Assembly: GCA_964469215.1 (NCBI GenBank)
Contig: CAYXYB010000002.1
Location: forward strand, 1-64,000
Origin: SKPS01 sp964469215
Lineage (GTDB): Bacteria; Bacteroidota; Bacteroidia; Bacteroidales; SKPS01
Length of the DNA stretch: 64,000 nucleotides
Reading direction: 5' to 3'
Numbering within the stretch: the first letter of the stretch is position 1; the number at the start of each line of letters is the position of its first letter. A program made the position numbers and the translations under genes. The notes under the pieces are model-generated. The model worked only from the letters and a program-made list of their open reading frames with translations, was not told where the DNA came from and ran no database searches. Below are positions 1 through 9,433 of this stretch, piece by piece.

Positions 1-2980
1 TGACTTTTGCTAATTCTTTTTTATCTTTACCCACACAAAAGTAAAAAGAACCAAAATTTGTATCAATGTGGTTTATCATTTTTTCTTTTAAAATGTCGGT
101 GAAAGTGATTTGAGCATTTTGAATGTCGTTTTTATTGAGTGATGCATTGATGTTGTCCATTGCTGCTTTATCGTCTTTCACATCTTGCATCAGGTCTGCT
201 GCCATTTTACGCACTTTATCTTCGTTGGTGAACTGTGTCCCGAAACGGGCGTTAAATGCTTTTACAATATTTGAAAGCAATTCTAATTCGGGTTCAACAA
301 CTTTATTTCCCATTTCGGAAGCTGGCATCAACTCGTAACCTTGTTGAAGTGTGATTCTAAATTCACCTTGTTTTTGTAAACGGTAACTGTCTAAATCAAT
401 GGCGTCCAATATGCCTTGTGCAAGGTCTTCGCCTTGTTCTCTTTGAATCTTGTTTTGTAAATGATTTAAGAAAATGTAAAGCCGTTCTAAATACGGATTT
501 GTAAATGGAACGATTTGAGCCAGGAAAACATACAAGCGAACATAGGATTTACATTTTGTTCTGAAATCTTCCTGCGATTTTTCATCCAGCGTTGTCCTGA
601 AAACATTGGCAGCGGCATCTAAAATAATATGCAGTTGGTCAACAGGAACATTCTGAACTATTTTATCTGAAAACTCCTGAACTTGTGCATTGGTATAAAC
701 GTGATAAGCATCTAAAGCATTTTGCAAGTCAAACAATTTGGTCGGGTCGGTTGCTTCGCCTAAAATAGTTGTTTCGTAATATGGCTCAAATGCGACTTTT
801 ATTTCATCGGTTGAGTTCACGAAATCCAAAACAAAAGTGTCTTCCTTGCCTGATGCTGTTCTGTTTAAACGTGAAAGTGTTTGTACTGCACCTACGCCCC
901 CTAACTTTTTATCTACATACATTGTATGCAACAGCGGTTGGTCAAATCCAGTTTGGTATTTATTGGCAACTATTAAAAATCGATTATTTGCTTTCTTAAA
1001 TTCATCAGGAATAGCTGCACTCGAAAAGCCGTTTAGTGATGATTCTGTTTCTCCATCAATTTCGCCTGAAAATGCAATTATTGCTTTATATGGAATACTG
1101 TTTTCTTTTAAGTATTTATCAAATGCCTTTTTGTATTTCACCGCATTTCTACGGCTACTCGTAACAACCATTGACTTGGCAAGTCCTTTTATTTTCTTTT
1201 TGGCAACTACGGCACTCATAAAATGCTCCACCATTACGGCTGTTTTACGGGCAATATTAAGTTCGTGGTTTTCAACGTATATTCTAAGCTTTGTTTGTGC
1301 TCTTTTTTTATCGAAAAGTGGGTCATCTTCTATTTTTTTGAGTAGAGCAAAATGACTGTTATAAGTCGTGTAATTCAGCAATACATCTTCAATAAAATGT
1401 TCCTGAATGGCTTGTTTCATCGAATACAAATGAAATGCTCTGAATTTTTCTTTTTCACCATCCTGAAATTTTACGCCAAACAGTTCAAGCGTTTTGGGTT
1501 TTGGTGTAGCTGTAAAGGCAAAGTAACTTGCATTGGTCAGCATTTTGCGACCTTTGATGATTTCTACAATCTCATCTTCTCCGGTCCATTCTTCTTCGTT
1601 TTCAACATCCTCATCATTTGATAAAGCCACATTCATTTTTCCTGCTGTGTTGCCGCTTTGGCTGCTGTGAGCTTCGTCTATAATGATAGCGAATTTGTTT
1701 CCGGGCAGTTCGCCAATTTCATTCACGATATACGGGAACTTCTGAATGGTGGTGATAATGATTTTCTTGCCTTCTTCCAAGGCTTCTTTCAGGTGTTTTG
1801 AACCTTTGTCAATATGTTCAACCAAGCCCGCAACCTGCTCATACTGCTTGATGTTGCGTTGTATTTGCGAGTCCAACACAATGCGGTCGGTTACTACAAT
1901 TACCGAATCAAAGATTGCTTGTTGAGACGGATAATTATCCGACTTTACAGGAAACAAACCAACCAACTGATGAGCCAGCCAACTGATAGAATTACTTTTC
2001 CCCGAACCTGCCGAATGTTGAATCAAATAGCGTTTCCCTGCTCCGTTGTCTTTGGCATCTGCCAAAAGGTTACGCACCGAATCCAACTGGTGGTAACGGG
2101 GGAAAATCATCTTTTTCACTTTCTCTTTCTTGATTTTGCCATCGGGCAATATCTTTTCCGATTCTTCTTCTATCAGTTGAACATAGTTTTGAATAATGTT
2201 CGTGATGCTACCTTTGGTTAGAATCTCTTTACACAGATAATCTGTTTTGATGCCTGACGGATTTGGTGGATTTCCTGCACCGTTGTTGTTGCCTTTGTTG
2301 AAGGGCAGGAAAAATGAACTTTCACCTTTCAGATGGGTGCACATCCACACTTGCTCGGTGTCCACCGCAAAATGAACCAAACAGCGGGCAAGGCGAAACA
2401 ATTCTTCCTTGGGGTCTCGGGTGGTTTTGTATTGCTTAATGGCATCTTTTACATTCTGCTTGGTGAGTTCGTTTTTCAACTCAAAAGTGATTACGGGTAA
2501 ACCGTTGATAAAAACCACCAAATCCAACGACTTTTCGCTTTGTGTGCTGAAATGCACTTGACGTGTTACCGAAAAATTATTTTTCTCGTATCGTTCCGCA
2601 TCAATTGGGTTTAGGTTTGAAACGGGCTTGTCGTAAAACAATTTCAGCTTTATACCCGTATTGCCGTCTGTAATGTCTGTGCGTAAAAGGTTGATGATTC
2701 CACCCAGGCACTTTTCGTTAACTACGGTTTCGTCTTTTATTTTGCGATTGACCAAAAACAAAATGCGTTGCCTGAAATTACTGCCGTGGCTTTGTTTTAG
2801 TTTGGCTACTTCATTGGGTTGGGTGGCTTCTAAAAATTGAAATAACAATTCTTCGTCCACACACTCTGTGCGGTTGTATTGGTCGAAATGGCGTTCTTCA
2901 AAACCATTCACCAAACACAAATGCTGTGTGATGTGGGCTTCCAAACCCTTTTCGCTGGTATCGGTGTATTTGGTCTGCAC
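1..2980 (-). CDS. hsdR: Type I restriction enzyme R subunit (HsdR), C-terminus cut by window edge
   Basis: Motor and nuclease subunit of a type I restriction enzyme: it translocates DNA using ATP and cleaves unmodified DNA in complex with HsdM and HsdS. I translated the reverse strand by hand; the frame is open from a GTG at 2980 to base 1 (about 993 codons) and has no stop in the window, so the C-terminus is missing. Visible motifs: an N-terminal restriction domain with a VVFINGLPVITFELKN stretch (E-x-K nuclease motif), a Walker A loop SAGSGKSNS, a VVTDR segment, a DEAH-type box (IIIDEAH followed by SSQSG), and helicase motifs in the second RecA-like half (YQTGFDQP, QTLSRLNR). An in-frame TAA lies 15 nt before the GTG, which fixes the start region; no early ATG is available. 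It is the last gene of the R-M operon, 32 bp after the GxxExxY gene. Confidence 0.93.
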   Translation of the reverse strand, partial: MQTKYTDTSEKGLEAHITQHLCLVNGFEERHFDQYNRTECVDEELLFQFLEATQPNEVAKLKQSHGSNFRQRILFLVNRKIKDETVVNEKCLGGIINLLRTDITDGNTGIKLKLFYDKPVSNLNPIDAERYEKNNFSVTRQVHFSTQSEKSLDLVVFINGLPVITFELKNELTKQNVKDAIKQYKTTRDPKEELFRLARCLVHFAVDTEQVWMCTHLKGESSFFLPFNKGNNNGAGNPPNPSGIKTDYLCKEILTKGSITNIIQNYVQLIEEESEKILPDGKIKKEKVKKMIFPRYHQLDSVRNLLADAKDNGAGKRYLIQHSAGSGKSNSISWLAHQLVGLFPVKSDNYPSQQAIFDSVIVVTDRIVLDSQIQRNIKQYEQVAGLVEHIDKGSKHLKEALEEGKKIIITTIQKFPYIVNEIGELPGNKFAIIIDEAHSSQSGNTAGKMNVALSNDEDVENEEEWTGEDEIVEIIKGRKMLTNASYFAFTATPKPKTLELFGVKFQDGEKEKFRAFHLYSMKQAIQEHFIEDVLLNYTTYNSHFALLKKIEDDPLFDKKRAQTKLRIYVENHELNIARKTAVMVEHFMSAVVAKKKIKGLAKSMVVTSSRRNAVKYKKAFDKYLKENSIPYKAIIAFSGEIDGETESSLNGFSSAAIPDEFKKANNRFLIVANKYQTGFDQPLLHTMYVDKKLGGVGAVQTLSRLNRTASGKEDTFVLDFVNSTDEIKVAFEPYYETTILGEATDPTKLFDLQNALDAYHVYTNAQVQEFSDKIVQNVPVDQLHIILDAAANVFRTTLDEKSQEDFRTKCKSYVRLYVFLAQIVPFTNPYLERLYIFLNHLQNKIQREQGEDLAQGILDAIDLDSYRLQKQGEFRITLQQGYELMPASEMGNKVVEPELELLSNIVKAFNARFGTQFTNEDKVRKMAADLMQDVKDDKAAMDNINASLNKNDIQNAQITFTDILKEKMINHIDTNFGSFYFCVGKDKKELAKV

Positions 2981-3012
2981 TATGATTCTTTTGATTTATA
3001 TGATTCTTCTGA

Positions 3013-3411
3013 TTAATTAACCTTGAATTTTTTATTGGTCAGCCGCTTGAATTTCAAGCTTCTCTCTCCGAAATTGATAAGCAAGCCAATTTCAAGATTA
3101 TATGCTTCTAAATAGTTGATGGCTTGGGCAAAGTGCACATCTTCTATTTGTGTGATAGCTTTTAGTTCAACTGATATAACTCCTTCTACTAAAAAGTCAA
3201 CCCTTCTGGTGCCAATTTGTTCTTCTCTGTAAAAAATAGGCATTTCAAATTCCCTGCTGAATGCTACACCAGCCAAACTCATTTCAATTGCCAATGCCCG
3301 TTGATAAATGACCTCCTGAAAACCATTGCCCAATGTGCTATGCACAGTCATCGCACATTTAATGATTTTTGAAGTCAACTCAGAATATTTATATTCTTCT
3401 TTTACAATCAT
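3013..3411 (-). CDS. GxxExxY family protein (small PD-(D/E)XK-like nuclease fold)
   Basis: A 132-residue protein of the GxxExxY family. The signature is at residues 30-36 (GFQEVIY), followed by D72 and E82-L-K84, the arrangement of a PD-(D/E)XK nuclease core. Family members are common in Bacteroidota and other environmental bacteria; their biochemical role is not established. Here the gene sits between hsdS (23 bp upstream) and hsdR (32 bp downstream) on the same strand, so it is probably co-transcribed with the restriction system. Whether it acts in restriction is inference. The family call is strong from the motif and length. Confidence 0.85.
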   Translation of the reverse strand: MIVKEEYKYSELTSKIIKCAMTVHSTLGNGFQEVIYQRALAIEMSLAGVAFSREFEMPIFYREEQIGTRRVDFLVEGVISVELKAITQIEDVHFAQAINYLEAYNLEIGLLINFGERSLKFKRLTNKKFKVN

Positions 3412-3434
3412 AATGAATCATTTAATCATAAAAA

Positions 3435-4742
3435 TCACCGTTCAGACATTTTCCCCGTTACCGCTTCGGCTATCATTGCTTCCCGGTATTCTTTGATTAA
3501 CTCAATTTCCCTTTCGGCTTTGCTGATGGCAATGTCCAATGTGCAGGTTTCGGTTTTGATGTGTTCTACGATGCGTTTTTGTTCTTCAATAGTTGGAGGA
3601 TAAGGCATAATAACGTCACGAAGTTTTGAGCCGTATGTATGCACAATAATTTCACCTTTTGAAGAAATGGCTTTTTGATATTTGGCGATTGAACTGTTTT
3701 GTGAATAGCTGATAAAGTAGCTATCAAAAACATCTTGCTTGAAAATGATTACATCACCGCCAGCATAAGCAGGTTCGTTGCTATTAAAAATTACGCACTT
3801 GCCAATATCTTCTTTTGTTTCTCCTGAACCTGTAAAAAGCAAATCGCTTTTTTTTAGTTCTACTGATTTTGCTGCTGTTTCTTTTGATATTCGATTAATG
3901 ATGTTTTCAGCTACAATGTCGTATTTGGTGTAAAGGTCACCGTATAAAATTGCTGGAACTCCTTCATCTGTGTAAATTAACTCTGAACGTGAAATATTTC
4001 CGCCTTTTGAAAATCTGCCAATTGTTCCCAATCTTCTCACTTCCCAATGTTCAGGAATTTCGCCCAACACGGTTTCCTTCATCTTCACGCCATCATCAAT
4101 GCCTTTGGTTACGGCATTGGTAATAATGCTTTGCCGTTGCTCTTTCAGCAATTCAATAAAGCGTTGCTTGGTTTGGATGAAATGGGTGATTTTGGTGGAT
4201 TCTGAGTTCAGAATTTCTACAATTCTATTCTGTTCTTCAATTGGCGGTAAAATAAAAGGTAAACAAGCAAGTGTGGTTGGCGTAATGGCTGGATAAGCAA
4301 CTCCAACCGAATTGACCATTACTTTATTCACAAATGCTTTGCTGGAGACGTAGTAATACAAGAAGTCAGGATTTAGCCTTTCAACATCTGGTGTCAAAAC
4401 GGCAAAGCCTGTTGAACCAATAAAATTATCATCTCTTATTGCTGTAATAGCTTTTAGATAAGTTCTAACTGTAGATATGATTGTATCGTTCTTCTTTAAA
4501 AGCCTTCTTGCTCTTGATGGTGCATCTTTAAATTTTAGTTGTTGGACTTCCAGAATATCACCGTCTCCATTCACATTGGTTATATCAATGTAATTTATCA
4601 ATGTGTTCTTTGGTGTTTGTTCCGAAAGTTTGTCTGCATTTATTTGAACGATATTTTTTAAACGAATAATCTCCCAATGCTCAGGCACTTCAGGCATCCA
4701 GTCAATTCCTGTTGTTTTATATTTCACTTCTGCTGCTATCAT
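3435..4742 (-). CDS. hsdS: Type I restriction specificity subunit (HsdS)
   Basis: DNA recognition subunit that gives the HsdM/HsdR complex its bipartite target sequence. The 435-residue protein has two target recognition domains. Each half begins with a PEHWE segment (VPEHWEIIRLKNI near the start, IPEHWEVRRLGTI in the middle) and ends in the conserved helix motif (PPIEEQNRIVEIL in the first half, PPTIEEQKRIVEHI in the second). I place the start at the ATG at 4742, because its ATG overlaps the TGA of the upstream DUF1016 gene (ATGA) and an AAGGAGAAGGA Shine-Dalgarno-like stretch lies just before it. A longer open frame reaches 4805 but would only add residues overlapping the upstream gene. Confidence 0.92.
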   Translation of the reverse strand: MIAAEVKYKTTGIDWMPEVPEHWEIIRLKNIVQINADKLSEQTPKNTLINYIDITNVNGDGDILEVQQLKFKDAPSRARRLLKKNDTIISTVRTYLKAITAIRDDNFIGSTGFAVLTPDVERLNPDFLYYYVSSKAFVNKVMVNSVGVAYPAITPTTLACLPFILPPIEEQNRIVEILNSESTKITHFIQTKQRFIELLKEQRQSIITNAVTKGIDDGVKMKETVLGEIPEHWEVRRLGTIGRFSKGGNISRSELIYTDEGVPAILYGDLYTKYDIVAENIINRISKETAAKSVELKKSDLLFTGSGETKEDIGKCVIFNSNEPAYAGGDVIIFKQDVFDSYFISYSQNSSIAKYQKAISSKGEIIVHTYGSKLRDVIMPYPPTIEEQKRIVEHIKTETCTLDIAISKAEREIELIKEYREAMIAEAVTGKMSER

Positions 4743-5788
4743 TCCTTCTCCTTTTGATTCATTTTGGCAATTTCCAATGCGCGGTGCAGTTTGTCGGCAA
4801 ACCATTGTTTGTCGGGCAGTTCGGTAAGGTATTGGGCTACTTTAATCTGGTTGTTGTGGAGCATAAGCAGCTCTACATGCTCGGTATTGCCTTCGCTACA
4901 TAGCAAAAGGCCCAGTGGTGGTTCTTCACCTTGCTGCATTTCGTTTTTTTCGAGCCAACGCAGGTAAAGCTCCATTTGCGATTTGTACCCGGGTTTAAAC
5001 TTACCAAGTTTCAGGTCTATGGCAACCAATCGTTTTAGCTTGCGGTGATAAAAAAGCAGGTCTAAGTGGTAATCAACAGCATCTACGGGAATTCGTTTTT
5101 GCCTTTCGAGAAAAGCGAAGCCGTTGCCCAATTCCATAATAAATTGTTGCAGATTAACAACAAGTGCTGTTTCTAAATCCATTTCGGAATATGCTCCTTT
5201 TAAGCCCATAAAATCAAGGATATAGCTGCTCTTGAAAACCAAATCGGGTTGAACACTGTTTTCTTCTTTAAGTTCTACCAGGGCTTTTTGAATCTTATCC
5301 TGTGGTTTTGCAGTTATTGCGGTACGTTCAAACAGCATTTTATCTATTTGCTCAACGAGGGTTCTTGTGTTCCATCGGTTTAGTACAGCCATTTCTAAAT
5401 AAAACTCTCTTTTAAGTGGGTCGTTTTCGTATGCCAGCGTTTTTATATGAGTCCAGTTTAATTGTCTCTGCACTGCGGAGACAATCTGCTCTTCAGTAAA
5501 ACTCTCTGCCGTGCGGAGACAATGTCTTAAATGTTTGTCGGACCAGCCGGAGCCAAAGTTTTGGGTAAGTTGTTCAGCCAGATTTACGATGACTTGTTTG
5601 CCATAAGGAGCCCGGTTGCCTTCCAAAATGAATGATTGAATATAAAAGCCCACCCTGAAATTCAGGAGTGTGGCTTCGGCATTTACCGAAATAGCAACTC
5701 GCTTGCGTGCCTGAGCGATGAGTTCGGCAACTGAATGAAAAAGACCGGAAATATCCACCGGCAAATTATTTAGTTGATTTTGACTCAT
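4739..5788 (-). CDS. DUF1016 / YhcG-type PD-(D/E)XK nuclease domain protein
   Basis: A 349-residue protein with the two-part DUF1016 architecture: a helical N-terminal domain (about 10-160) and a C-terminal PD-(D/E)XK nuclease-like domain (about 180-340). Candidate active-site residues are E205, D243 and D258-L-K260 (in VAIDLKLGKF), followed by the conserved MELYLRWL helix. Family members often lie inside type I restriction operons; their role there is unsettled. Here the gene is translationally coupled on both sides: its ATG overlaps the hsdM stop and its stop overlaps the hsdS ATG (both ATGA). That makes co-production with the methylase very likely. Any part in DNA cleavage or defence is inference. 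Confidence 0.9.
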   Translation of the reverse strand: MSQNQLNNLPVDISGLFHSVAELIAQARKRVAISVNAEATLLNFRVGFYIQSFILEGNRAPYGKQVIVNLAEQLTQNFGSGWSDKHLRHCLRTAESFTEEQIVSAVQRQLNWTHIKTLAYENDPLKREFYLEMAVLNRWNTRTLVEQIDKMLFERTAITAKPQDKIQKALVELKEENSVQPDLVFKSSYILDFMGLKGAYSEMDLETALVVNLQQFIMELGNGFAFLERQKRIPVDAVDYHLDLLFYHRKLKRLVAIDLKLGKFKPGYKSQMELYLRWLEKNEMQQGEEPPLGLLLCSEGNTEHVELLMLHNNQIKVAQYLTELPDKQWFADKLHRALEIAKMNQKEKE

Positions 5789-8067
5789 TGCGTAATTTCT
5801 TTTAACAGGTTTTCGGTTTCGTGTTCAATGGCAAACAGGTCGGCAGCTATGTCAGCTTTGCTGCGTGGCGGGGTGTATTGGTAAAAATATTTGTTGAAGT
5901 TTATTTCGTAGCCAATTTTGGTTTCGTCAGCATTCCACCAGGCATCATCAGCAAAGGGTATTACTTCCCGTTCAAAAAAGGTTTGTATGTCTTCTTTCAG
6001 CGGGATGTTTTCGTAATCTTTCAAAGCAGGGTCGCTTACATATTCTATGCTGCCGTCTTTGTGTTTCTTTTTTATCACGGCTGCTGCTTTGGGGTCTGTC
6101 CAGCTTACGGCACCCAGCAAATCTTTTTTGTCTTTGGCTGGAAGAGACGGGCAATTGCCCGTCTTTACAGCCTTGTCCAACAGTTCTTCAAACACATTAA
6201 AGTCGGAAAACAATTTATCACCAAAGATCTCAGCCAGTTTTTTGGCGTGGTTCATCAGGTCAAGGTCACGTTGCCAAATGGCGGTATCACACAATTGTTT
6301 TACAATTTTCTGTTTCGTCTTGGGCAAGGATGCAAGGGTGACTTCTGCTTCTCCGTCTTCGGTTTCTTCTTCGTCACTGTCTTGCAAAAAATAGTTGAGC
6401 AGCCATTGTTCCAGTTCGTTGGTGGCTTTTTTGTCATACACTTCGTTACCAAATTCTTTGTAAAGTTCTTCACGCAAAGCAGGGTTGTTGCTCACAAAAC
6501 GAAGCGAAGCCAACCGCTTGGCGGTAAACTGTACCATCAGGCGTAAAGGGCGATGCACAATAATTTGGCTGTAGCCAAACTCGTTGTTGTCGAACAATTT
6601 GCTAAAGTCGGTTTCCTTAAAATCGAGATAGAGTCTGGTAATGTCGTTAATGTTGCTTGTTACCAACTCGTTGCGTTTGCTTCCCAACGATTTTTTCATC
6701 TTGCCATAAAACTGGTCGCCATTGGCATTGATGAGTTGCACTTTGCCTTTTCGGTGTTTCGGCTTTCGGTTGGTAATGATGAAAATGTAAGTGGGAATAC
6801 CTGTGTTGTAAAAAATATCGTTAGGCAAAGCAATGATAGCTTCGAGCATATCGCTTTCAATAATGTGCTTGCGTATTTCGCTTTCGCCTTGGCCTGCATC
6901 GCCTGTAAACAAAGCCGAACCATTGTGAACAGAAGCAATGCGGCTGCCTTGCTCGGTGTCTTTCATTTTGCTCAGCATATGCAACACAAACATCAACTGT
7001 CCGTCATTCACACGGGTAACAGCAGGTTCTGCCACATACTGCTTCTTGATTTGAAAACGTGGGTCAATGATTTTGCCTTTGTCGCCAATACTCAATGCTT
7101 TTTTATCATCTGCCCAACTTGTGCCGTAAGGCGGATTGGTAAGCATAAAATCGAAGCGAAGTTCTTTCTCAAAACCATATTGGCTCAACGTGCTGCCATA
7201 CACAATTTTTTCAGGGTCTTCGCCTTTCAACAACATATCCGATTTTGAAATGGCGTAAATGGTAGGCGTATTTTCCTGTCCGTACACGTGAACGGTGGCT
7301 TTCGATTTTATTTCACCGTCTTCATCGGTAATGTATTTTTTGCTTTCGGTAAGCATTGCCCCCGAACCGGTACAGGGGTCGTAAATGAGAAATGTTCCGT
7401 TTTGGATTTGCTCTTTCACGGGCAAAAACAAAACGTGTGTCATTAGTTCAATAATTTCACGGGGCGTAAAGTGGCGTCCTGCTTCGGCATTGGTAGCTTC
7501 ATTAAACCTGCGGAGCAAATCTTCAAACACATAACCCATTGCCAAAGGCGGTAAGCTCTGAGGTCGTAAGTCAATTTTAGGCGAAACAAATTTTTCGATA
7601 GTCGAAAACAGTTTACCTGCTTCGTCCAGCGTTTCCAATTCGTTGCGAAACTTAAACTTGCTGATAATGTCTTGCACATTGTATGAAAAGCCGTTCAGGT
7701 AATTTTCAAAATTGCTTCGAAGATTTTTTGGGTCGTCCAACAACTTTTTCAAAGTGTAGGGCGAAGTATTGTAAAATGCGTGTCCGCTTCCGTTTTGCTT
7801 GCTGGTAAGCAAAGCAGTCAGGTCGTTTAGTTTGTCTTTATATTTTTCGTGTGTTTCCAACACCTTGTCTTTAGTTGGCTCCAATACTGCATCCAAACGC
7901 CTGATAACGGTCATTGGGAGGATAACATCTTTGTATTTGCTCGGCTCGTAAGTGTTAATCAATATCTGGTCGGCTACCGAGTAGATAAAGTTGATAAGCG
8001 GTTGAAGCGATTGTGTATTTATCTTCATTGAATTATTCAAAAATGAGATTGATTTCAGAGTTTCCAT
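5785..8067 (-). CDS. hsdM: Type I restriction DNA methyltransferase subunit (HsdM)
   Basis: N6-adenine DNA methyltransferase of the type I system; with HsdS it methylates the host target. The 760-residue frame contains an HsdM_N-like helical region (about 20-160), the SAM-binding motif I (DPCTGSGAMLT, about 230-240) and the catalytic NPPY motif (311-314). The long tail after about residue 500 makes it larger than the classical enterobacterial HsdM of roughly 530 residues but usual for the longer N-6 methylase subgroup. Two ATG starts are possible: 8067 (residue 1) and 8028 (residue 14, MKINTQ); the second gives an N-terminus closer to the family and may be the true one. Its TGA overlaps the next ATG. 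Confidence 0.93.
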   Translation of the reverse strand: METLKSISFLNNSMKINTQSLQPLINFIYSVADQILINTYEPSKYKDVILPMTVIRRLDAVLEPTKDKVLETHEKYKDKLNDLTALLTSKQNGSGHAFYNTSPYTLKKLLDDPKNLRSNFENYLNGFSYNVQDIISKFKFRNELETLDEAGKLFSTIEKFVSPKIDLRPQSLPPLAMGYVFEDLLRRFNEATNAEAGRHFTPREIIELMTHVLFLPVKEQIQNGTFLIYDPCTGSGAMLTESKKYITDEDGEIKSKATVHVYGQENTPTIYAISKSDMLLKGEDPEKIVYGSTLSQYGFEKELRFDFMLTNPPYGTSWADDKKALSIGDKGKIIDPRFQIKKQYVAEPAVTRVNDGQLMFVLHMLSKMKDTEQGSRIASVHNGSALFTGDAGQGESEIRKHIIESDMLEAIIALPNDIFYNTGIPTYIFIITNRKPKHRKGKVQLINANGDQFYGKMKKSLGSKRNELVTSNINDITRLYLDFKETDFSKLFDNNEFGYSQIIVHRPLRLMVQFTAKRLASLRFVSNNPALREELYKEFGNEVYDKKATNELEQWLLNYFLQDSDEEETEDGEAEVTLASLPKTKQKIVKQLCDTAIWQRDLDLMNHAKKLAEIFGDKLFSDFNVFEELLDKAVKTGNCPSLPAKDKKDLLGAVSWTDPKAAAVIKKKHKDGSIEYVSDPALKDYENIPLKEDIQTFFEREVIPFADDAWWNADETKIGYEINFNKYFYQYTPPRSKADIAADLFAIEHETENLLKEITQ

Positions 8068-8106
8068 TTACAGTTTGATTAAAATTCAGATGTTATAGAA
8101 AAGTAC

Positions 8107-8862
8107 TTATCTGAATAGCTTATCTTCAATGATCTTCAGGTTTTTATTCACAAAGAACATGTCTGGCTCATATTTGATTGCTCTGGATCGTATTTCAAAT
8201 TTCGGGTCATCTATATTCGTTGCATCAAACAATATCAATCCAATACCAAATTGTCTACAAAGAGTGTCGAGCCTGGTAATATCCTCAATTTGGGAGCGGT
8301 TCGGCACAACAATATAGGATTTGTGTGAAAAGATTTTATATGCACAAGCCTGCCCGAAGGCAGTTATTAGGCCATTAGAATCGAGCTTTATTTCTGCCGA
8401 AATGATCTCAGTAGGAAATTGGAGGATATCGCTCCTCTTCGACTCTCTCAAACCAATCACATCAGGTGTACCCCATTTGTCGCGAAGGATATTGCCTCCG
8501 AGTTCAATGGCAGAAGTGCATTCCTCTAGTTCGTTGACCAACCAGTCTGCAAAAGGTTTATAAAAGTCTTCTTCTTTCGTAGACTTTTTCTTGGAGGTTT
8601 TTATTTCAGATTCATAGGGCTGGATTGGCACATCCTCCTTAAAACGAAGTAACCTGTAAACTCCCTTGTCAGGCTTATAGATTTGATCCGGAAACTGAAG
8701 AGCCAAATCCCAGGTAGCACCACTAATGGTATTTTTGTTGAAGGCGGGATTTCGTTCAAGAATCTTACGCGCAAGCTCAGAATATCTAATTCCCTCTGTT
8801 TGGGCAGCAATGATTTCAAGCGCAATTTTTCTTATCTGGCCGGTAATGGTTTTTGTTGACAT
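8107..8862 (-). CDS. Winged-helix (HARE-HTH-like) plus PD-(D/E)XK domain protein
   Basis: A 251-residue protein at the head of the restriction operon, 39 bp upstream of hsdM. Residues 5-75 look like a winged helix of the HARE-HTH kind (helical start, then KPDKGVYRL wing). A Lys/Glu-rich linker (about 85-100) leads to a PD-(D/E)XK-like domain with GTPDVIG (D134), E157-I-K159 and a conserved-looking AFGQACAYK helix near 170. This suggests a DNA-binding nuclease or an inactive relative acting as regulator. I do not recognise a named family for the whole chain. Association with the R-M system rests on strand, spacing and the shared nuclease theme. Confidence 0.75.
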   Translation of the reverse strand: MSTKTITGQIRKIALEIIAAQTEGIRYSELARKILERNPAFNKNTISGATWDLALQFPDQIYKPDKGVYRLLRFKEDVPIQPYESEIKTSKKKSTKEEDFYKPFADWLVNELEECTSAIELGGNILRDKWGTPDVIGLRESKRSDILQFPTEIISAEIKLDSNGLITAFGQACAYKIFSHKSYIVVPNRSQIEDITRLDTLCRQFGIGLILFDATNIDDPKFEIRSRAIKYEPDMFFVNKNLKIIEDKLFR

Positions 8863-9031
8863 TGGTTCAATGGATTAATTCATCTTGAATTATTTATTAC
8901 CTCACCCCCAAAAATACCAAACTCTCACATATATCCGGTGAATTAATGAAAAAAGTTGTTAGCATCCTGAACGGATACTGAAAATAACTGCGGAAACCCG
9001 CTGCTAGTGCAGGAGAAAGAAAAGCGTAAAA

Positions 9032-9403
9032 TTATCGGATCACCCCCTCCACCATCTCAATCACTTTTTCCAGCACCTCCGCATATTTCGGGCTGGTGGC
9101 GTACTTTTTTGTGCCTGCCTGGAGTGCCCGGGCGAAGGCTTTGGGGTTGCCTTTGTGGGACTGGGCGTGGTCGAAGTGCGGCAGGGATAGGATTTTAGCG
9201 TGGTCAAGGACCGCATCTTCGATGCTGTCGAAGTCGCGAAAGTGGCGCTTTACCAGGTACTTGTACTTCTTACGGGCTGCATCTCAGGTGATGGAGAACG
9301 CCATGCCATCTTCGTCCAATTTGGTATCCAGATCATTCGTTTCTGTTGAAGGCTTTGGAACATCGGAGACTTCTATACAAACAATAGATATACTTCTGAA
9401 CAT
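9032..9403 (-). pseudogene. Remnant of a glucosaminidase-family (GH73-like) peptidoglycan hydrolase
   Basis: Reading the minus strand, the frame ending at the TAA at 9032-9034 encodes the C-terminal part of a FlgJ/LytG-type glucosaminidase: FRDFDSIEDAVLDHAKIL, then a KKYATSPKYAEVLEKVIEM end, matching the usual 'YATDPNYAEKL' close of this domain. An in-frame TGA at 9284-9286 interrupts it, and the region upstream of that (in frame back to an ATG at 9403) does not contain the rest of the catalytic domain. So the gene has lost its N-terminal half and carries a nonsense codon. Plus-strand open frames in this stretch are shadows of the remnant. The rest of 8863-9433 shows nothing I recognise. Confidence 0.65.
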
Positions 9404-9433
9404 CTTGATAAGGATTTGGTGAACATCATAGGT

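Noticed and set aside
123..2221. Several plus-strand open frames at the left edge
   Set aside because: Shadows of the minus-strand hsdR frame, which runs unbroken from 2980 to 1.
5821..7248. Two long plus-strand open frames (241 and 231 codons) opposite hsdM
   Set aside because: They are antisense to hsdM, which carries conserved methylase motifs over the same stretch; their products are Phe/Val-rich with no known motif, as expected for reversed coding sequence.
9007..9422. Two plus-strand open frames (63 and 108 codons)
   Set aside because: Antisense to the glucosaminidase remnant; the minus-strand reading matches a known domain and these do not.
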